NCBI GenBank assembly: GCA_036936605.1
Contig: JAUPFV010000002.1
Span: forward strand, 220,937,046-221,001,045
Direction of reading: 5' to 3'
Source: Limnanthes douglasii subsp. nivea
Lineage: Eukaryota > Streptophyta > Magnoliopsida > Brassicales > Limnanthaceae
DNA length: 64,000 nt
Shown: in pieces, positions 22,292 to 34,500 of the stretch
Layout of the letters: each line of letters starts with the position of its first letter
Position numbering within the stretch: the first letter of the stretch is position 1
Translations under genes and position numbers: made by a program
Notes under the pieces: generated by a model
Database searches by the model: none
What the model was told of the DNA's origin: nothing
The model's input: the letters and a program-made list of their open reading frames with translations, nothing else

Positions 22292-23455
22292 ATGAATCAG
22301 ATTTCTTATGCTCAAACTGTAACCAAGAAATCTTCATCAAAACCAGAAATAAAGCCTGAATCTATCTCTTTCAAAGAAAATCATATTTATTTTCAGTTCC
22401 CTCAGAAGATTAAAGACTGGCTCGACAAAAACTCTAAGATTACGCTAATCGGCAAATTTAGGAATGGTATTCCTAAGAGAAATACTCTGTTATCATTCCT
22501 GAAAAAAATCAAATTCAAAGGACAGTATAACATGGAGATTTATGATTCAAGACATATCTTTCTTGAATTTAGTTTCAAGGAAGATATTTGCAAGATCTGG
22601 TAAAAAATATCTGGATTTTCGGGGATCATGAGATGAGGATTTTGAGATGGTCTCCAGATTTCAGCGTGAAAAAGGAGAGTCCCCTGTCTCTGGTTCGGGT
22701 TAAGTTCGATAGGCTCCCGAAATATCTATATAATACTGAAATTATAAATGAGATGGCTTCTTCGATTGGTGTTGTCTACAAATTGGATATCCCAGAAAAA
22801 AACAGAGTTCAAAAGAATTGTTGTACTACTTTAATTGAAATTGATGTGAATCGAAAGCTCCATGAAAGGATCTGGATGGGTTTCGGCGAAAATAGAGGTT
22901 GCTGGGTTTCTATATTATACAAAAATCTGCTGTCTTATTGTAATTATTGTAATCACAAAGGTCATAAGGAATCAAAATGTAAAAAGAGGAATATGCAGGC
23001 TAAAACTGAGGAGGACCAATCAAATATAAAAGGTCAAAGCAACAGCAAGAATGTAGTGCAAATTTATGTTCCTAAAATCAGTTCGATAATCACAAAGACT
23101 TCGAAAGATCAGAAAAGCGAACAGAAGGAAGCCAATGAAGAATTCCAGCATCTTGAAGAAATGAAGGTTATAGAAGCTATCAAGACTCTTGATCATGGAT
23201 TCTCTCAAAGTGGGTCTCCTGAATTTGATATCCCAAACGAAGTGGATGATCTGCACACAAGCAATACAAACTGTAGTACTCCTGAGGATCAGATCATGAA
23301 TCTTGCATCTCCTGTATTCAAAGAAATCTTGATAAAAAAAAACTCAAAGCAAACAAGAAAATTAAGAAGCCAAACCAAAAGATTATCAAGTCCTTATGTT
23401 ACAAGGACAAATCTAAAAAATCTTATTCTGATAGTGATAAGTCTAATTAGTTGGA
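22292..23455 (+). pseudogene. LINE ORF1 (DUF4283-like, CCHC knuckle)
   Basis: It starts MNQISYAQTVTKKSS at 22292. A one-base shift near 22600 separates the first 100 codons from the next frame, which continues KNIWIFGDHEMRILRWSPDF. That is typical of the DUF4283 region of plant LINE ORF1 proteins. A knuckle CNYCNHKGHKESKC (C-x2-C-x4-H-x4-C) lies at about 22935-22980. In the family ORF1p binds the element RNA. After an A9 run at 23334-23342 the original frame appears to be lost: the frame with a Lys-rich C-terminus ends at TAG 23447-23449, overlapping the start of ORF2. Confidence 0.82.
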
Positions 23456-26093
23456 ACCTACGTGGTATCAATAATAATCCGACCATTCTTAGGTTAAAGG
23501 ACATGATAAACACTAACAAAATTCAAATTCTTGCGATACAAGAGCCTTTGGTGAAAGTTGAGAAGATAAATGAGATAATTACTAAGATGGGGTTCAGTAA
23601 TTACGTTGTGAATCAGTCTAACAAAGTATGGTGTTTTTGGAAAGAGGAGATCAAGATTGATTTACTGATCAATCATGATCAGTGTTTACATCTGGATGTG
23701 TTTAATCCAGATACTGACATTAAGTTCAATATGTCGATAATCTACGCCAAGTGTAATAGAAGTGAGAGAATAAATCTTTGGAGTTTGCTTAATTCCATTT
23801 CAGTGACTGATAAAGCTTGGATGGTTGTCGGAGATTTCAACATTATTTCTACCTCTGACGATCAGATTGGATGTTCATCAATATGTGTTAACAACATGGA
23901 AGACTTCAACAATTGTATTAAAGATTGAATGCTGGAGGATGCAGGCTATGGAGGCTCGAGATACACTTGGAATAGGGGTACAAGATGGAAGCGGCTTGAT
24001 AGGGCTATGGTTAACAGCAAGTGGAATGCTACTTTCAACAATACCAAGGTTCATCATATGATCAGAACCTGCTCTGGTCATTCGCCTCTTTTAATCAATG
24101 TTAATAATGTTACTAATACTCATCATAATAAAGGCTTTAAATATATGGATATGTGGTCTAACGATGCGTCTTTTTTTAGTATTATCAATATCAATTGGAA
24201 TCTTCCAATTACAGGTTACCCAAATATCAAGTATTTTGGCTCAAGTTGAAGAGGCTCAAAGCTTGCTTAAAAGAGTGGAATACAAATAGTTTTGGGAACA
24301 TTTTCAACAACCTTAAATAAGCTGAAGGAAACGTTAAGAAGTTGGAAGATTTATTGATTAATAACTTCAATGTAAATGCTAGGTCTGACTTAGAGAAAGC
24401 CAATAGTCTTTATATTAAAAACCTCAAGATTAAATCTGATTATTGGAAGCAGAAGTGTTATAGTGATTGGTTGAAAGATGGCGATAGAAATTCTAAGCTT
24501 TATCATTCGTTTGTGAATAAGAAGAGAAGGAACAAGAAGATCAAGAGCATCAAGGATGGGGATTCATGGTTGACCGATGAAGATAGTATTGGATTGTCTG
24601 CTGAGAAGTATTTTAAAGAGACTCTTACTACTGAGTCTTATAACAGCAAAGAAGGGGAGATTCTTTTGATGAATGATGATATTTTTAATGTCATTCCTCC
24701 AATGATGACTGTGGAAGACAATAATGTTTTGATGAAGCTAACTACTGAGGAGGAAATCTGGAATGTGATATCAAGCATGAATGTTGATAGTGCGACCCGT
24801 ATAGATGGTTTCAACCTTCATTTTTACTAGTTTTGTTGGAAGACTATTAAGAGAGATCTCTGTATCTCCTTTAATGCTTTTATCAATGGTAATTACATAC
24901 CCAAAGGCATGTTTGCTACTGGGCTTTGCTTGATCCCTAAGACCAAGAATACCACTTCTTGGAACGAGTACAGACCAATAGGTCTATGTACCATGATGAA
25001 TAGAATCTTTGCAAAACTGATAAACTCTAGGCTGGAGATTCTTTTGCCTAATATCATTTCAAGTTATCAGGGTGCCTTTGCTCATGGACGTTGTATCCAT
25101 GACAATATCCTTGTGGCCAAAGAAATGATTTACGACATTAACAGGAGGCCTAAAACAGACAATATCTTGATTCAGCTCGATATGTCAAAGCGCTTGATAA
25201 AATGTCATTTTCATTCATTTATAAAGTTATGTCTAAATTTGGTTTCTCTCAAGATTAAATTAGTCTTATTGATAGGTTAACAAGAAATGTCAGCATCTCC
25301 TTGCTTATAAATGGTGGTTCATTTGGTTATTTCAGAACCAGAAGGGGTCTGAGACAGGGTGATCCCCTGTCTCCTAGTCTGTTTATCATCAGTGACAAAG
25401 CTTATCTCTTCTTCTTCTCTTCATCAAATCAGAATATCTTGCTTAGAGGCTCAGACTGGTTACAAAACTGAAAATCTGCCCACGAGCTACTTAGGAATCA
25501 TCCTTAACAACAATAACAAGGCCTGCAATTTCATCAAAATAATCGACAAAATAAATAACAAGTTAACTGAATGGGATTCAAAGTATCTCTCTTTTGGAGG
25601 CAGATTAGTGTTAATCACAAATGTTTATATGTCCTATCCTAACTATTGGTTACAGAATAGCACCCTGCCTAAAAGCATTATCTACAAGATAGAGAAAATT
25701 CTAAACAAATTCCTTTGAAGATCTAAATTAAATGAGACTACCACTCACTGGGCTAGCTGGAAGTCCATTTGTAAGCCCTTTGAAGAGGGTGGGCTGAATA
25801 TCAGAAGTCTCATTGATATTCACCAAACCTACTCCTTAAAGTTATGGTTCACTTTCAGGAAAAATAATACCACTTGGGCCAATATGATGCATTGTACTTA
25901 TTCTAAAAATATGCATCATCTCTACACTAACTTTAACAGGATTGGCTCTCACACTTGGAGGATAATGGTCAACATTAAGCACGAGGAAGAAAAACATATT
26001 AGATGGGTTCTAGGAAAAGGTGGTATAGACTTTTGGAGAGAAAATTGGCATTTATATCAAATGTTAATTTTGATTAAAAAAAATCATCAATAG
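23441..26093 (+). pseudogene. LINE ORF2 (endonuclease and reverse transcriptase), deleted
   Basis: The endonuclease begins ISWNLRGINNN (about 23447), with the metal-binding Glu in AIQEP and the catalytic segment VVGDFN (about 23826), and continues past a TGA at 23926-23928 to SGHSPLL. RT segments are WLKDGDRNSKLYH, EYRPIGLC, SYQGAFAHGR and [16 protein letters not shown] (about 25345). The palm motif with the catalytic Asp pair is missing: after SLFII the reading jumps within a few dozen bases to the SYLG segment (about 25485). Later segments are LSFGGRLVLI and FEEGGLN. Stops and shifts are numerous. In intact relatives this protein nicks the target and primes reverse transcription. Confidence 0.85.
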
Positions 26094-27228
26094 AAATAAC
26101 TAATATGTACAAAGGTTTTTTTTTTTAAAAATCCCACAAAATGGACTTAAATAAAATGTAACAATGTCCCTCCTGAATGATCACTATCAAGGTCGAGCCA
26201 AACCGACGTGTTCTTAAAACACTTGAAGTTAGGATTTTCATATGCAAATAGTCATAACTTATAAACTAATCATACCTTAAGGCATATAATTCTACCTTAT
26301 TGGTTTTTTAACGGTCTACATATTGACAAATTTGTCTACATGTGTTTTTAGGTCAAGGTCCTCTTCTAAGCAATTTTAGTTGAATTGTATTCATTCAGTC
26401 CCAAATCCATCATATCATTATTGTGTAAACGTGTTGACAGACTTGTGTGAAAAAAAGAAGACTTAATACTCTTACTGGTTAAGAAAATTAGTTATTAAGA
26501 GCAATTCTTTTTTTCCGGTCTATATGCTATAATTTAAGTTAGTATAAAACTATAAATATAATTTATTTTCTAATAAGCGTGAAAATAAAAATTAATTTGT
26601 ATGTTACTAGATTATTAGTATTAGTATTTGTATACGCTAGTAATTTGTAAGTTTCTCTTGTCCGTTTTCATATACAATAAATACATGAAGTTATCTTTTT
26701 GTCATTCAAAGACCATTGCTATCTAAACTTTTAAAGTTTGTCAATATCCACCGACAGATTCTTATACCCAACTTATGGGTGTTTATGAGAAGCTCACATC
26801 ATGTTTTTTATTTTTATTTTTAAAATAAAATTTGCAGCACTCCTGAAGTACATAATTAATTCAACAATAAATCATAAAACTTATCAAAATGTATTTTTTA
26901 TATAAGAAATCAAAACAACTAGGACGGTCATTTCATTTTGTGGGTCGGATTTATATTGTGTCGATCCGATAATTTGAATTTTCAATCCAAATCTATTATA
27001 TTTTTATGCAAATCCAAAACCAAATTAACTAAAAAAGATATAGATAGCGAGGATCATCCGTGCCTGAAATTACAATTAAATTTGAAAGATCTAATGATAA
27101 AGTGTTGTATTTTATGCGTAAGTTTTGAATTTTACGGATATACTAAATATTTAATATTTTGTTAATCAGATTTTACAAATATTCTATATTTTTATATTGA
27201 AGGTTTTAAATATTTACAAATATTTTAC
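26094..27228. other. AT-rich intergenic DNA, no gene seen
   Basis: Low-complexity AT-rich sequence. The ORF 26938-27165 has no recognisable feature. No transposon coding trace was identified. Confidence 0.55.
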
Positions 27229-27589
27229 GGGACTAAATAGTGAATGATTTTTTTATTTTTATTTTATTTAATCTTTCGATTTTAAAATTATTGGGGAAGG
27301 TATTTAAATTTGACAAAATCTATAATTTTAGTTCATGATTGGTAAAATTTATAAATTTAATCCATTGATTGGTAAAATCTGTAAATTTAGTCTGTCGTGA
27401 GTGTGCGCGTTTTTTTATGTTATGCGCTAAATTTATAGATTTTGTCAAGTTGATAGACTAAATTTATAGATTTTGTATGTCGGCGATTAAATTATAGATT
27501 TTGTCATGTTCAAAAACCTCCGTCGATAATTTTAAAATTAAAAGACTATAAAAACATGATAGTCGAAGGATTATTCACTTATTTAACCC
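27229..27589. repeat. Foldback / MITE-like element, copy 1
   Basis: The two ends are long inverted repeats: the left arm (AATAGTGAATGAT... to ATTTTAAAATTAT) pairs with the right arm (ATAATTTTAAAATTAAAAGAC... to ATTATTCACTTATTT). The middle carries repeated AAATTTATAAATTTAGTC-type units in both orientations. Related copies are at 50978-51344 and, interrupted, at 40371-40435. It has no coding capacity. The superfamily is not determined. Confidence 0.6.
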
Positions 27590-28480
27590 AAGATCTCAAA
27601 TACTTAGAACTTATATTTAAATATTGTTTGGTAAAAGTAAATTTATTTTTTGGAGTGTTTTTTTTATCATATTCAGTATAATAAGGGTGAGAATCCATTT
27701 AGATTTAATTCTTTTTTATTAATAAAACAATCACAATTTATCCGAATACGAATTCGTGCTATAAATTAAAGTTGGGCGAAGTTATTTCTTCCATCACATT
27801 TTTTATTTCCTCCATAGTTTAAAATGAGAAAAAAAACTTACCATTTGTTTTTACTATCATGCTCTCACTCTACTTTCTAATTTATAATTTGATGTCATTA
27901 ACCACTACGAAACTCTTATATCAACAAACACATTATTAAACCAAATTAAATCCAACATATATGATTTAACATCTAAAATTAAACCTTAAAAATAAATAAA
28001 TAAATCTTAAATTTCTTAAAAGTTATTCATATAAAAAGAAGACACTCAAACAAAAGATTTAACACACGAGAGCATCAATCAATCAACCAACAAGATAATT
28101 TAATAGTGTTTTTAGTTTTACATTTATGTAACTTGAAAATCCGTGTTAAAAAAATCACTTCGCAAATCCTAATTTGTGCAGGTTTTAGCGGAAAACAACT
28201 AATTCCGAGACAATATCTGAGAATTAGTTGTTTTTTAACAGAATAACTGATTCCGAGATAGCATATCCAAGTTTTTAAAAAAATTAATGGAGGAAAAATT
28301 TGAACTTCGCCGCAACAACCTTCGTTATTGTAACTTTACACACTACTGCAGATATTTCGTTTGTGGTTAGTAAATTTTTTCAATTTACAAATAATCAAAA
28401 ACAAAACACTGTGATGCAATTGAAAGGTTTTAAAGTAATTAAAGAAGACCAAAAGCATGTGTTTCTAATATTAAAGTTCT
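27590..28480. other. AT-rich spacer; partly shared with 51345-51540
   Basis: 27590-27780 is diverged but recognisably similar to the flank of the third foldback copy (51345-51540), for example around TTTATCCGAATACGAATT. A stretch near 28295-28325 (TTTGAACTTCG..CGACAAC-like) resembles 53355-53380. No gene; the ORF 28300-28494 is unsupported. Confidence 0.5.
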
Positions 28481-28709
28481 TTCATAATACTTGAGGGATA
28501 CACATATGCAAGTTCGATGAGTAGTTTAACCAATAACAAATCGACTACGGGATGAATGTTGATTTTTTTTGTGGTGTTGTTTTTGGAGAGAAAATAAACA
28601 AACGTGTGTATCTCATTCAACTATAGAGTATGAGTTCATAACATTAATCGCAACGGAAAAATAGCTTGAATGGTTGATAGATCTCTTGTTGGAGATACCA
28701 TATACTACT
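28481..28709 (+). mobile_element. Ty1/copia family X remnant, copy 1, left part
   Basis: RNase H traces in shifting frames (YASS, NKSTTG and a segment before SLVGDTIYY) fit the end of copia RNase H. The sequence is interrupted by Tat element 2 at 28709, inside the target duplication CTACT (28705-28709), and resumes at 38961. The uninterrupted equivalent is at 51741-51870. Confidence 0.72.
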
Positions 28710-29115
28710 TGATGAGTCCGAATGTTGCTACCTTTCCGGACGGGGACAGTTCGAACTAAGATCACTGGATCAGACAGAACAGTTCGAACACTAAGCTCAT
28801 TGAACTGTCCGAATTATGACTAAAGTATTTAAAAACATAATCACTTCTTGACTAAGTTGCTTGCTCTTCTACTAAGAGCTCATGAGTCTTTGAACATGAC
28901 CCGGGTCCATTAAACATGACCCGAAAACCCATAAAAGCCCAAATATAAGGGTATAAATACCCAACCACCTGCATTTAATATGGGTAATGAAAATTAAATA
29001 CAACTAGGCTGCTTAATTCTCCCTCTACTCTCTACTCAAACATTAAACACCTACATACCTCCAAAAACTCTAAAACAAATCACAAATTTACCCTCAGACG
29101 AAATTAACCACACCA
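28710..29115 (+). repeat. 5' LTR of Tat element 2
   Basis: It starts TGATGAGTCCGAATG and ends AACCACACCA (406 bp). A TATA box (TATAAATA, 28952-28959) with an upstream pyrimidine/CCGG-rich region is the likely U3 promoter. TCCGGAC-like palindromes and GACCCGGGTC occur upstream of the TATA box. The start is fixed by the target duplication. Confidence 0.95.
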
Positions 29116-29136
29116 AATTGGCGACCACAATGCGAG
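29116..29136 (+). other. Primer-binding-site region of element 2
   Basis: Directly after the LTR comes AATTGGCGACCACAATGCG. The TTGGCG start at 29118 fits the complement of a tRNA 3' end (TGG for CCA), as in element 3 (TTGGCGCTAGAAGG). The exact tRNA was not assigned. Confidence 0.6.
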
Positions 29137-29188
29137 CACGAAAGTGCCTGAATCAAGCATTCGAAACCAACAAGAAAAGTCAGTATGA

Positions 29189-31530
29189 ATGAATCCGGAC
29201 GCCCCGGAAGTGCCACCAGCTTTGCTCGAAGTGGTGGGTGAAAACGATGAATACACTATCGAGGAGCGCGATAGGTTAAAGGGCGAGATAGAAGCTCTGA
29301 GGGAAGAAAATGATAAGATGGGAATGAAAGAAAAATCGAAAGCATTAGTTACTCATCATACCGATAACCCTAGAGAGCATGAGCCTTCAAAGACTCATGT
29401 GAGTACCAAAAAGACTCATGCCAGCTCCAAAAAATCTCACCGGTCTAAGCCAGTGGAGAGTTCTGACTCAGGCTCAGAATCTTCTGATAGCTCCTCGGAT
29501 GAAGATGGAGTTGAAGAGTCTTTGTCCTCTAGCAACGATGAGGGCCGAACTAAAAAGAAGCAAAAACTTATCAAAAAATATTCAAGGAAAAGAGATAGAC
29601 ATGGAAAGTTGAAGAAGAATATTGGCAAATGGTCATCTCACAGCCGGAGGCATGTAGACCGGATGCTGATGGATCCTTTTGCCTTCTACAATGAACCAGG
29701 TATCTTTGCAACTCCCAATGGGGATACTGTGTTCAGTCGTGGTCGGAATTGGAGACAATCTTCATTATCTTCCAAGATTCTGTCCGGAAACCTCCCTAAG
29801 AGGTTTGACAGCACTAAAATGGAAAAGTACGATGGCAGTACTGATCCAGACAACCATTTGGAGCAATTTAAAAACTTCATGATGAACTTTGATGATGACG
29901 ACAAGCTACTTTGTAGAGCATTTTCCCACTCCTTTACGGGGAGTGCTCTAAAATGGTATAACAGCCTACCACAAGGCTGCATCAAGAATTTCGATACTTT
30001 TTGGGTGGCCTTTCGAAGGCAGTTTGTTGGGAGTAAAGAGTTGAATGGTAACGGGGACACAATAATCCATTGTGCCCAAGAACCGAACGAATCATTGAAA
30101 GAATACATAAGTCGTTTTTTGAAAACCAAGAATGGGTTGGCTGATTGCTTAGAGCAAGTAGCAATAGCATGCTTGAGACATGGCTTAAACCCTGGGAATT
30201 TTGCTGATTCAGTGACCAGAAAGAAAGCCATGACTTGGGGAGGGTTGCTGAATCAGGTTGGAAAGCAGATTAACGTTGATGAAACGAAGAAAACTAGGGT
30301 ACACAGGCAGGTGAGATCTGCCCCGGTTGCACCAAACCCCAATCAGAATCAGTCCGGGAACAAGGCAAAGGAGACCGGACAGGGGCATGGCCGGGCTAAA
30401 GCTCAATCTCAGCCAGCTGCACCTGCCCAGAGTCAACAATCTAGAAATAAGAGAGGGCCTTGGGTTCAACCGGAGTGGTTTTCAGAATTGAAAGAAAGTG
30501 TGGCCACCATTTTTGATAAAACAAAGGAAGAGGTATACTATAGAAGACCGACCACACTGCAATCTCCTAGAGAACATCGCAATAACTCCTTCTGCCAGTA
30601 TCACAATGATACTGGCCATACCACCGATGATTATATAGCCTTAAAACAAGAAGTTCAGAACTTGATTGAAAGGGGAAAGCTGGGGGCTTATGTCAAAAGA
30701 AGAGGAGGTAATAGGCCTGACAATACTCACCGAGTTGGTCCAAGTAATGCTGCTCCGGAGGGAGCCATGGTTATAGTCGAAAGGTTTGATGTGGAATCAG
30801 AATATTTGGATCCGGATCCAACTCGATATAGAGTGGGTACCATTGAGAAATGTTCTAGAACGGTCTCCGGGCTCATTAAGTTTTTTGAGTCACTTACGAT
30901 TTTCGAAGGGGATACTATGACAACTCCTACTGCTTCTTCGAGGAAGAGGCACGTTCATACTTTAGCTACCCAGCTAAAAGGAGGCATGACCTCCTATCAA
31001 TCGCAGATTCCATTCCCCTTCATTGTTTTTGATGAAGATGACTTAAGAGAAATAGCTGGCCCTCATGAAGATGCTGTTGTCATAGGAGCATCCATTGGGG
31101 GTAATGACATAAGACGAATCTTGGTGGATACTGGAAGCTCAGCTAATATCCTCTTCTTAAACACTTACAAGAAAATGAAAAATCCAGCCGTAATTCAGCG
31201 TTCGGACAGATCAATTGTGGGCTTTACTGGCAGCTCCGCAGATGTGATCGGGAGTTCGAAGAGGAAGTTCTGTTGGGCAAGGGCCCTTTCAAGAAGATGG
31301 TCAGGATACTTTTTATTGTGGTAGATTGTCCCACTTGCTATAATGCTATTTTAGGGAGGTCTTGGCTCTCTAGGATGCATGCAGTGGCTTTGACAGTCCA
31401 CCAATGTTTGAAATATGTTGTTCAAGGACAGGTGGGAGTTGTCTGAAGCAGTCAAAAGGTTGCAAGAGAATGTTATACTACAGCCATGGCTCCCCGGACA
31501 TTGGGGGCAGTTCGTATCAACGAGCAATAG
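29189..31530 (+). pseudogene. gag-protease of Tat element 2
   Basis: Gag is open from ATG 29189 to about 31250. Its parts are a charged Ser/Lys-rich N-terminal third (residues 1-150) and the retrotransposon gag domain (residues about 200-400, with LPKRFDSTKMEKYDG, LLCRAFSHSFTGSALKWYN and FRRQFVGSKEL). A knuckle-like FCQYHNDTGHTTDDY follows (residue about 469), in which Tyr replaces the last Cys seen in element 3, and then the aspartic protease LVDTGSSANILF (residue about 646). One base is lost near 31250 in a G run, shifting the frame. The shifted frame has a TGA at 31444-31446 (CGA in element 3) and reaches the TAG at 31528-31530 before pol. An upstream ATG at 29129 opens a 20-codon frame that may be the original start. 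Confidence 0.9.
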
Positions 31531-34500
31531 CAATTTGAGGGGCTTTCGGGGGTGAGGGTGAAATTGATGACCCCAGAGAGACCCCTGGATTATTGATACC
31601 AGTTGAAGAGGTAGAAACACATTCTTTAGAAGAAGGGAAAAGTGTCAAAATAGGGTTTAAAATACCACCCGACCTGAAAAATAAGATGTTAAAGTTCTTG
31701 AAAAACCATTAGCATATTTTTGCTTGGTGCAATGCTGATGTTACTGGGGTTCCAACTGATGTTATATCACATCACCTATCTGTCCGGAAAGATGTAGCAC
31801 CAGTGGTACAAAAGAGAAGGGCTTTTTCCAAAGAAAAGGCTGATGTTATTGTGCAAGAGGTTGATAGGCTCACAAAGATGGGGCATATCAAGGAGTCTCG
31901 ATATCCTTTGTGGACTGCCAATCCGGTCTTGGTGAAAAAGAAAAATGGCAAGTGGCGTATGTGCATTGACTTCACAGATTTCAATAGAGCTTGCCCAAAA
32001 GATTTGTATCCAGTTCCCCGAATTGACCAACTAGTAGACTCCACCTCTGTGAATAAGCTGCTATCCTTTATGGATGCTTTCTCCGGGTACAATCAGATCC
32101 AAGTAGATCCGAAGGATCAGGAGCATACCACATTTGTCACTGATAGAGGTCTTCATTGCTACAAGGTAATGCCATTTAGGTTGAAAAATGCTGGGGCTAC
32201 TTATTAGAGATTGGTGAACAAAGCCTTTGCTGATCAGATTGGAAGAAATATGGAAGTATACATCGATGACATGATGGTGAAAAGTGTGGATGAGCAATTG
32301 CACTTGGCTGACCTCCAGGAAACTTTTACCAACTTGGTAAAAGTGAAATTGAAGTTAAATCCAGAAAAATATGTGTTTGGAGTACAATCTGGGAAGTTCC
32401 TAGGTTATATAATAAGTGAGCAAGGTATACAGCCCGATCCGGACCAGCTTAATGCTCTATTCCAAATGGAGCCTCCTCGGAATATTAAAGAAGTGCAACG
32501 ATTGACGGGGAGGTTAGCTGCTTTAAACCGATTTATCTCAAGATCATCGGACAGATGCGCCCCGTTTTTTCAAAATTTTAAGGGTGCTGGGGGATTTAAT
32601 TGGACCTCACGGTGTGATGAGGCCTTCAATGAGATTAAGAAACATTTGTCCTCCCCCAAAACCTTATTTAAACCAATTGATGGAGAAACACTCTTCGTAT
32701 ATTTGGCAGTTTCAAGTTGTGCCATCAGTGCTGTGTTGGTAAGAGAGGTGGATAACTACCCCCATCCCGTATACTACATCAGCAAAAGCTTGATAGATGC
32801 AGAAAAGCGTTATTTAAAACTCAAAAAGTTAGCGCTAGCCTTGGTGATAGCTGCAAGGAAGATGAGGCCTTATTTTCAGGCTCATCCTATTATCGTCCGG
32901 ACATCTTTTCCGTTGAAGAATGTTCTCCAAAAGGCAGACATTTCAAATAGAATGACTAAGTGGTCAGTAGAATTTGGGGATTTCGATATAGATTTTGCTC
33001 CCCGAACAGCAGTCAAGGCCCAAGTTGTGGCTGATTTTTTAGTTGAATTCCACTATGACAGAGATTCGGAGCAGACTAGTGAGATGAAGGACAAAAAGGT
33101 CTGGGTCGTTCGAATGGATGGTGGATCCAGCACTATGGGATGTGGTGCAGGGGTGTGCTTAACTTCTCCATATGGTGACAAAATGTACCAAGCTATATGT
33201 TTTTCTTTCAGGTCTTCTAATAATGAGTCCGAATACGAAGCAACTATAGCTGGTTTAAAGTTAGCTTATATTTGTGGGGCTAAAAGGGTCAAGCTAATGA
33301 GTGACTCTCAGCTTCTTATCCACCATGCTCAAGGTCAATCTAAGGCTAAAAAGGAGCAACTAGTGAAGTATTTGCTTCTTCTTAAAAATGAAGCACTCAA
33401 GTTTAAAAGCATTGTTTATGAGCATATACCCCGGACAGAGAATGAATTAGCAGATTCATTGGCAACTATAGCTTACATAGAGTCATATCCATGGATCCAT
33501 GTACTGGAGAGCCCCTCCATTCAACTTACTGTGGGTAAAGACGAAGAAATTTTTGAAGTTCAGGTAAAGCAACCTCAGGATTAGAGATTTCCTCTCCTAC
33601 AGTACCTCTCCGATGGCATTTTGCCTCCGGATAAATTGCTAGCGAGTGTTTTATTGGCCGGCTACTATTGGTCATCTATCGTGCAGGATGCTAAAGAGCT
33701 GGTAAGAAGGTGTGATCCATGCCAGAGATATAGCAATGAAATTCATGTCCCAGCCATCCCTTTAGAGTCAATTTCTGAGCCTATACCTTTTGCTCGATGG
33801 GGTTTGGATTTGGTGGGCCCTATCCCTATGGCGTCCGGAGGGCGCAAAACTATAATTGTTGCTATAGATTACTTTTCGAAGTGGATTGAAGCAGCCCCCC
33901 TGGCAGGAACAACATCAAAAGCTGTCATAAAATTCATTTTATCCAACATTTGTTGCAGATTTGGTGTTCCACAAAAGATAACGACAGACAATGGGCCACA
34001 GTTCGACAATAGAGAAATGGAGAGTTTATGTGCCTCAAGGGGTATACAACATTGTTTCTCTTCACCTTTCCACCCACAAGCAAATGGTCAGGTTGAAGTG
34101 GCTAACAAAACTATACTGTCCGGTTTAAAGAAGAATCTGGAAGGAGCTGCTGGGAAGTGGCCCAACTATTTACAAGAGGTCTTGTGGGCCTACCGGACAA
34201 CACCTGGGGCTGCAACACAGGAGTCACCCTTTGCCTTGGTCTATAGGATGGATGCAGTAGCTCCCATAGAAGCAACTCTCCCATCATTTCGGGTTCCCAA
34301 CTTCTCCGAATGCGCTAACGAAGTGGCGATCAGAGGTCAGCTTGACCTGGTAGAGGAAAGACGAGTTAAATCTCACCTTAGAGCTGCACACTATCAGGGT
34401 TTGATGAGAAGCAAATTTGCTTCTAGGGTTAAAAGAAGAGATTTCCAGCCGTGGGACAAGGTATTGAGGAAAGGCTTCTTACACACTAAGTAGAAGATGC

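Larger units (their letters stand above)
22292..26093 (+). mobile_element. L1-type LINE (non-LTR retrotransposon), broken
   Basis: ORF1 carries a DUF4283-like region and a CCHC knuckle. It is followed by ORF2 with APE-type endonuclease and reverse transcriptase, the standard layout of plant L1 elements. At least two frameshifts, several stops and an internal deletion in RT inactivate it. The 3' end is unclear: coding similarity (RWVLGKGGIDFWRENW) stops near 26060 and no clean poly(A) tail or target duplication was found, so it may be 3' truncated or eroded. Confidence 0.88.

Noticed and set aside
22588..23928. A genuine fused ORF1-endonuclease protein in the LINE
   Set aside because: The alternative frame after the A9 run gives a normal Lys-rich ORF1 end at the start of ORF2, so a homopolymer indel explains it better.
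29686..30231. Minus-strand ORF of 181 codons
   Set aside because: Shadow of the gag domain; it has no independent signature and no matching frame in element 3.
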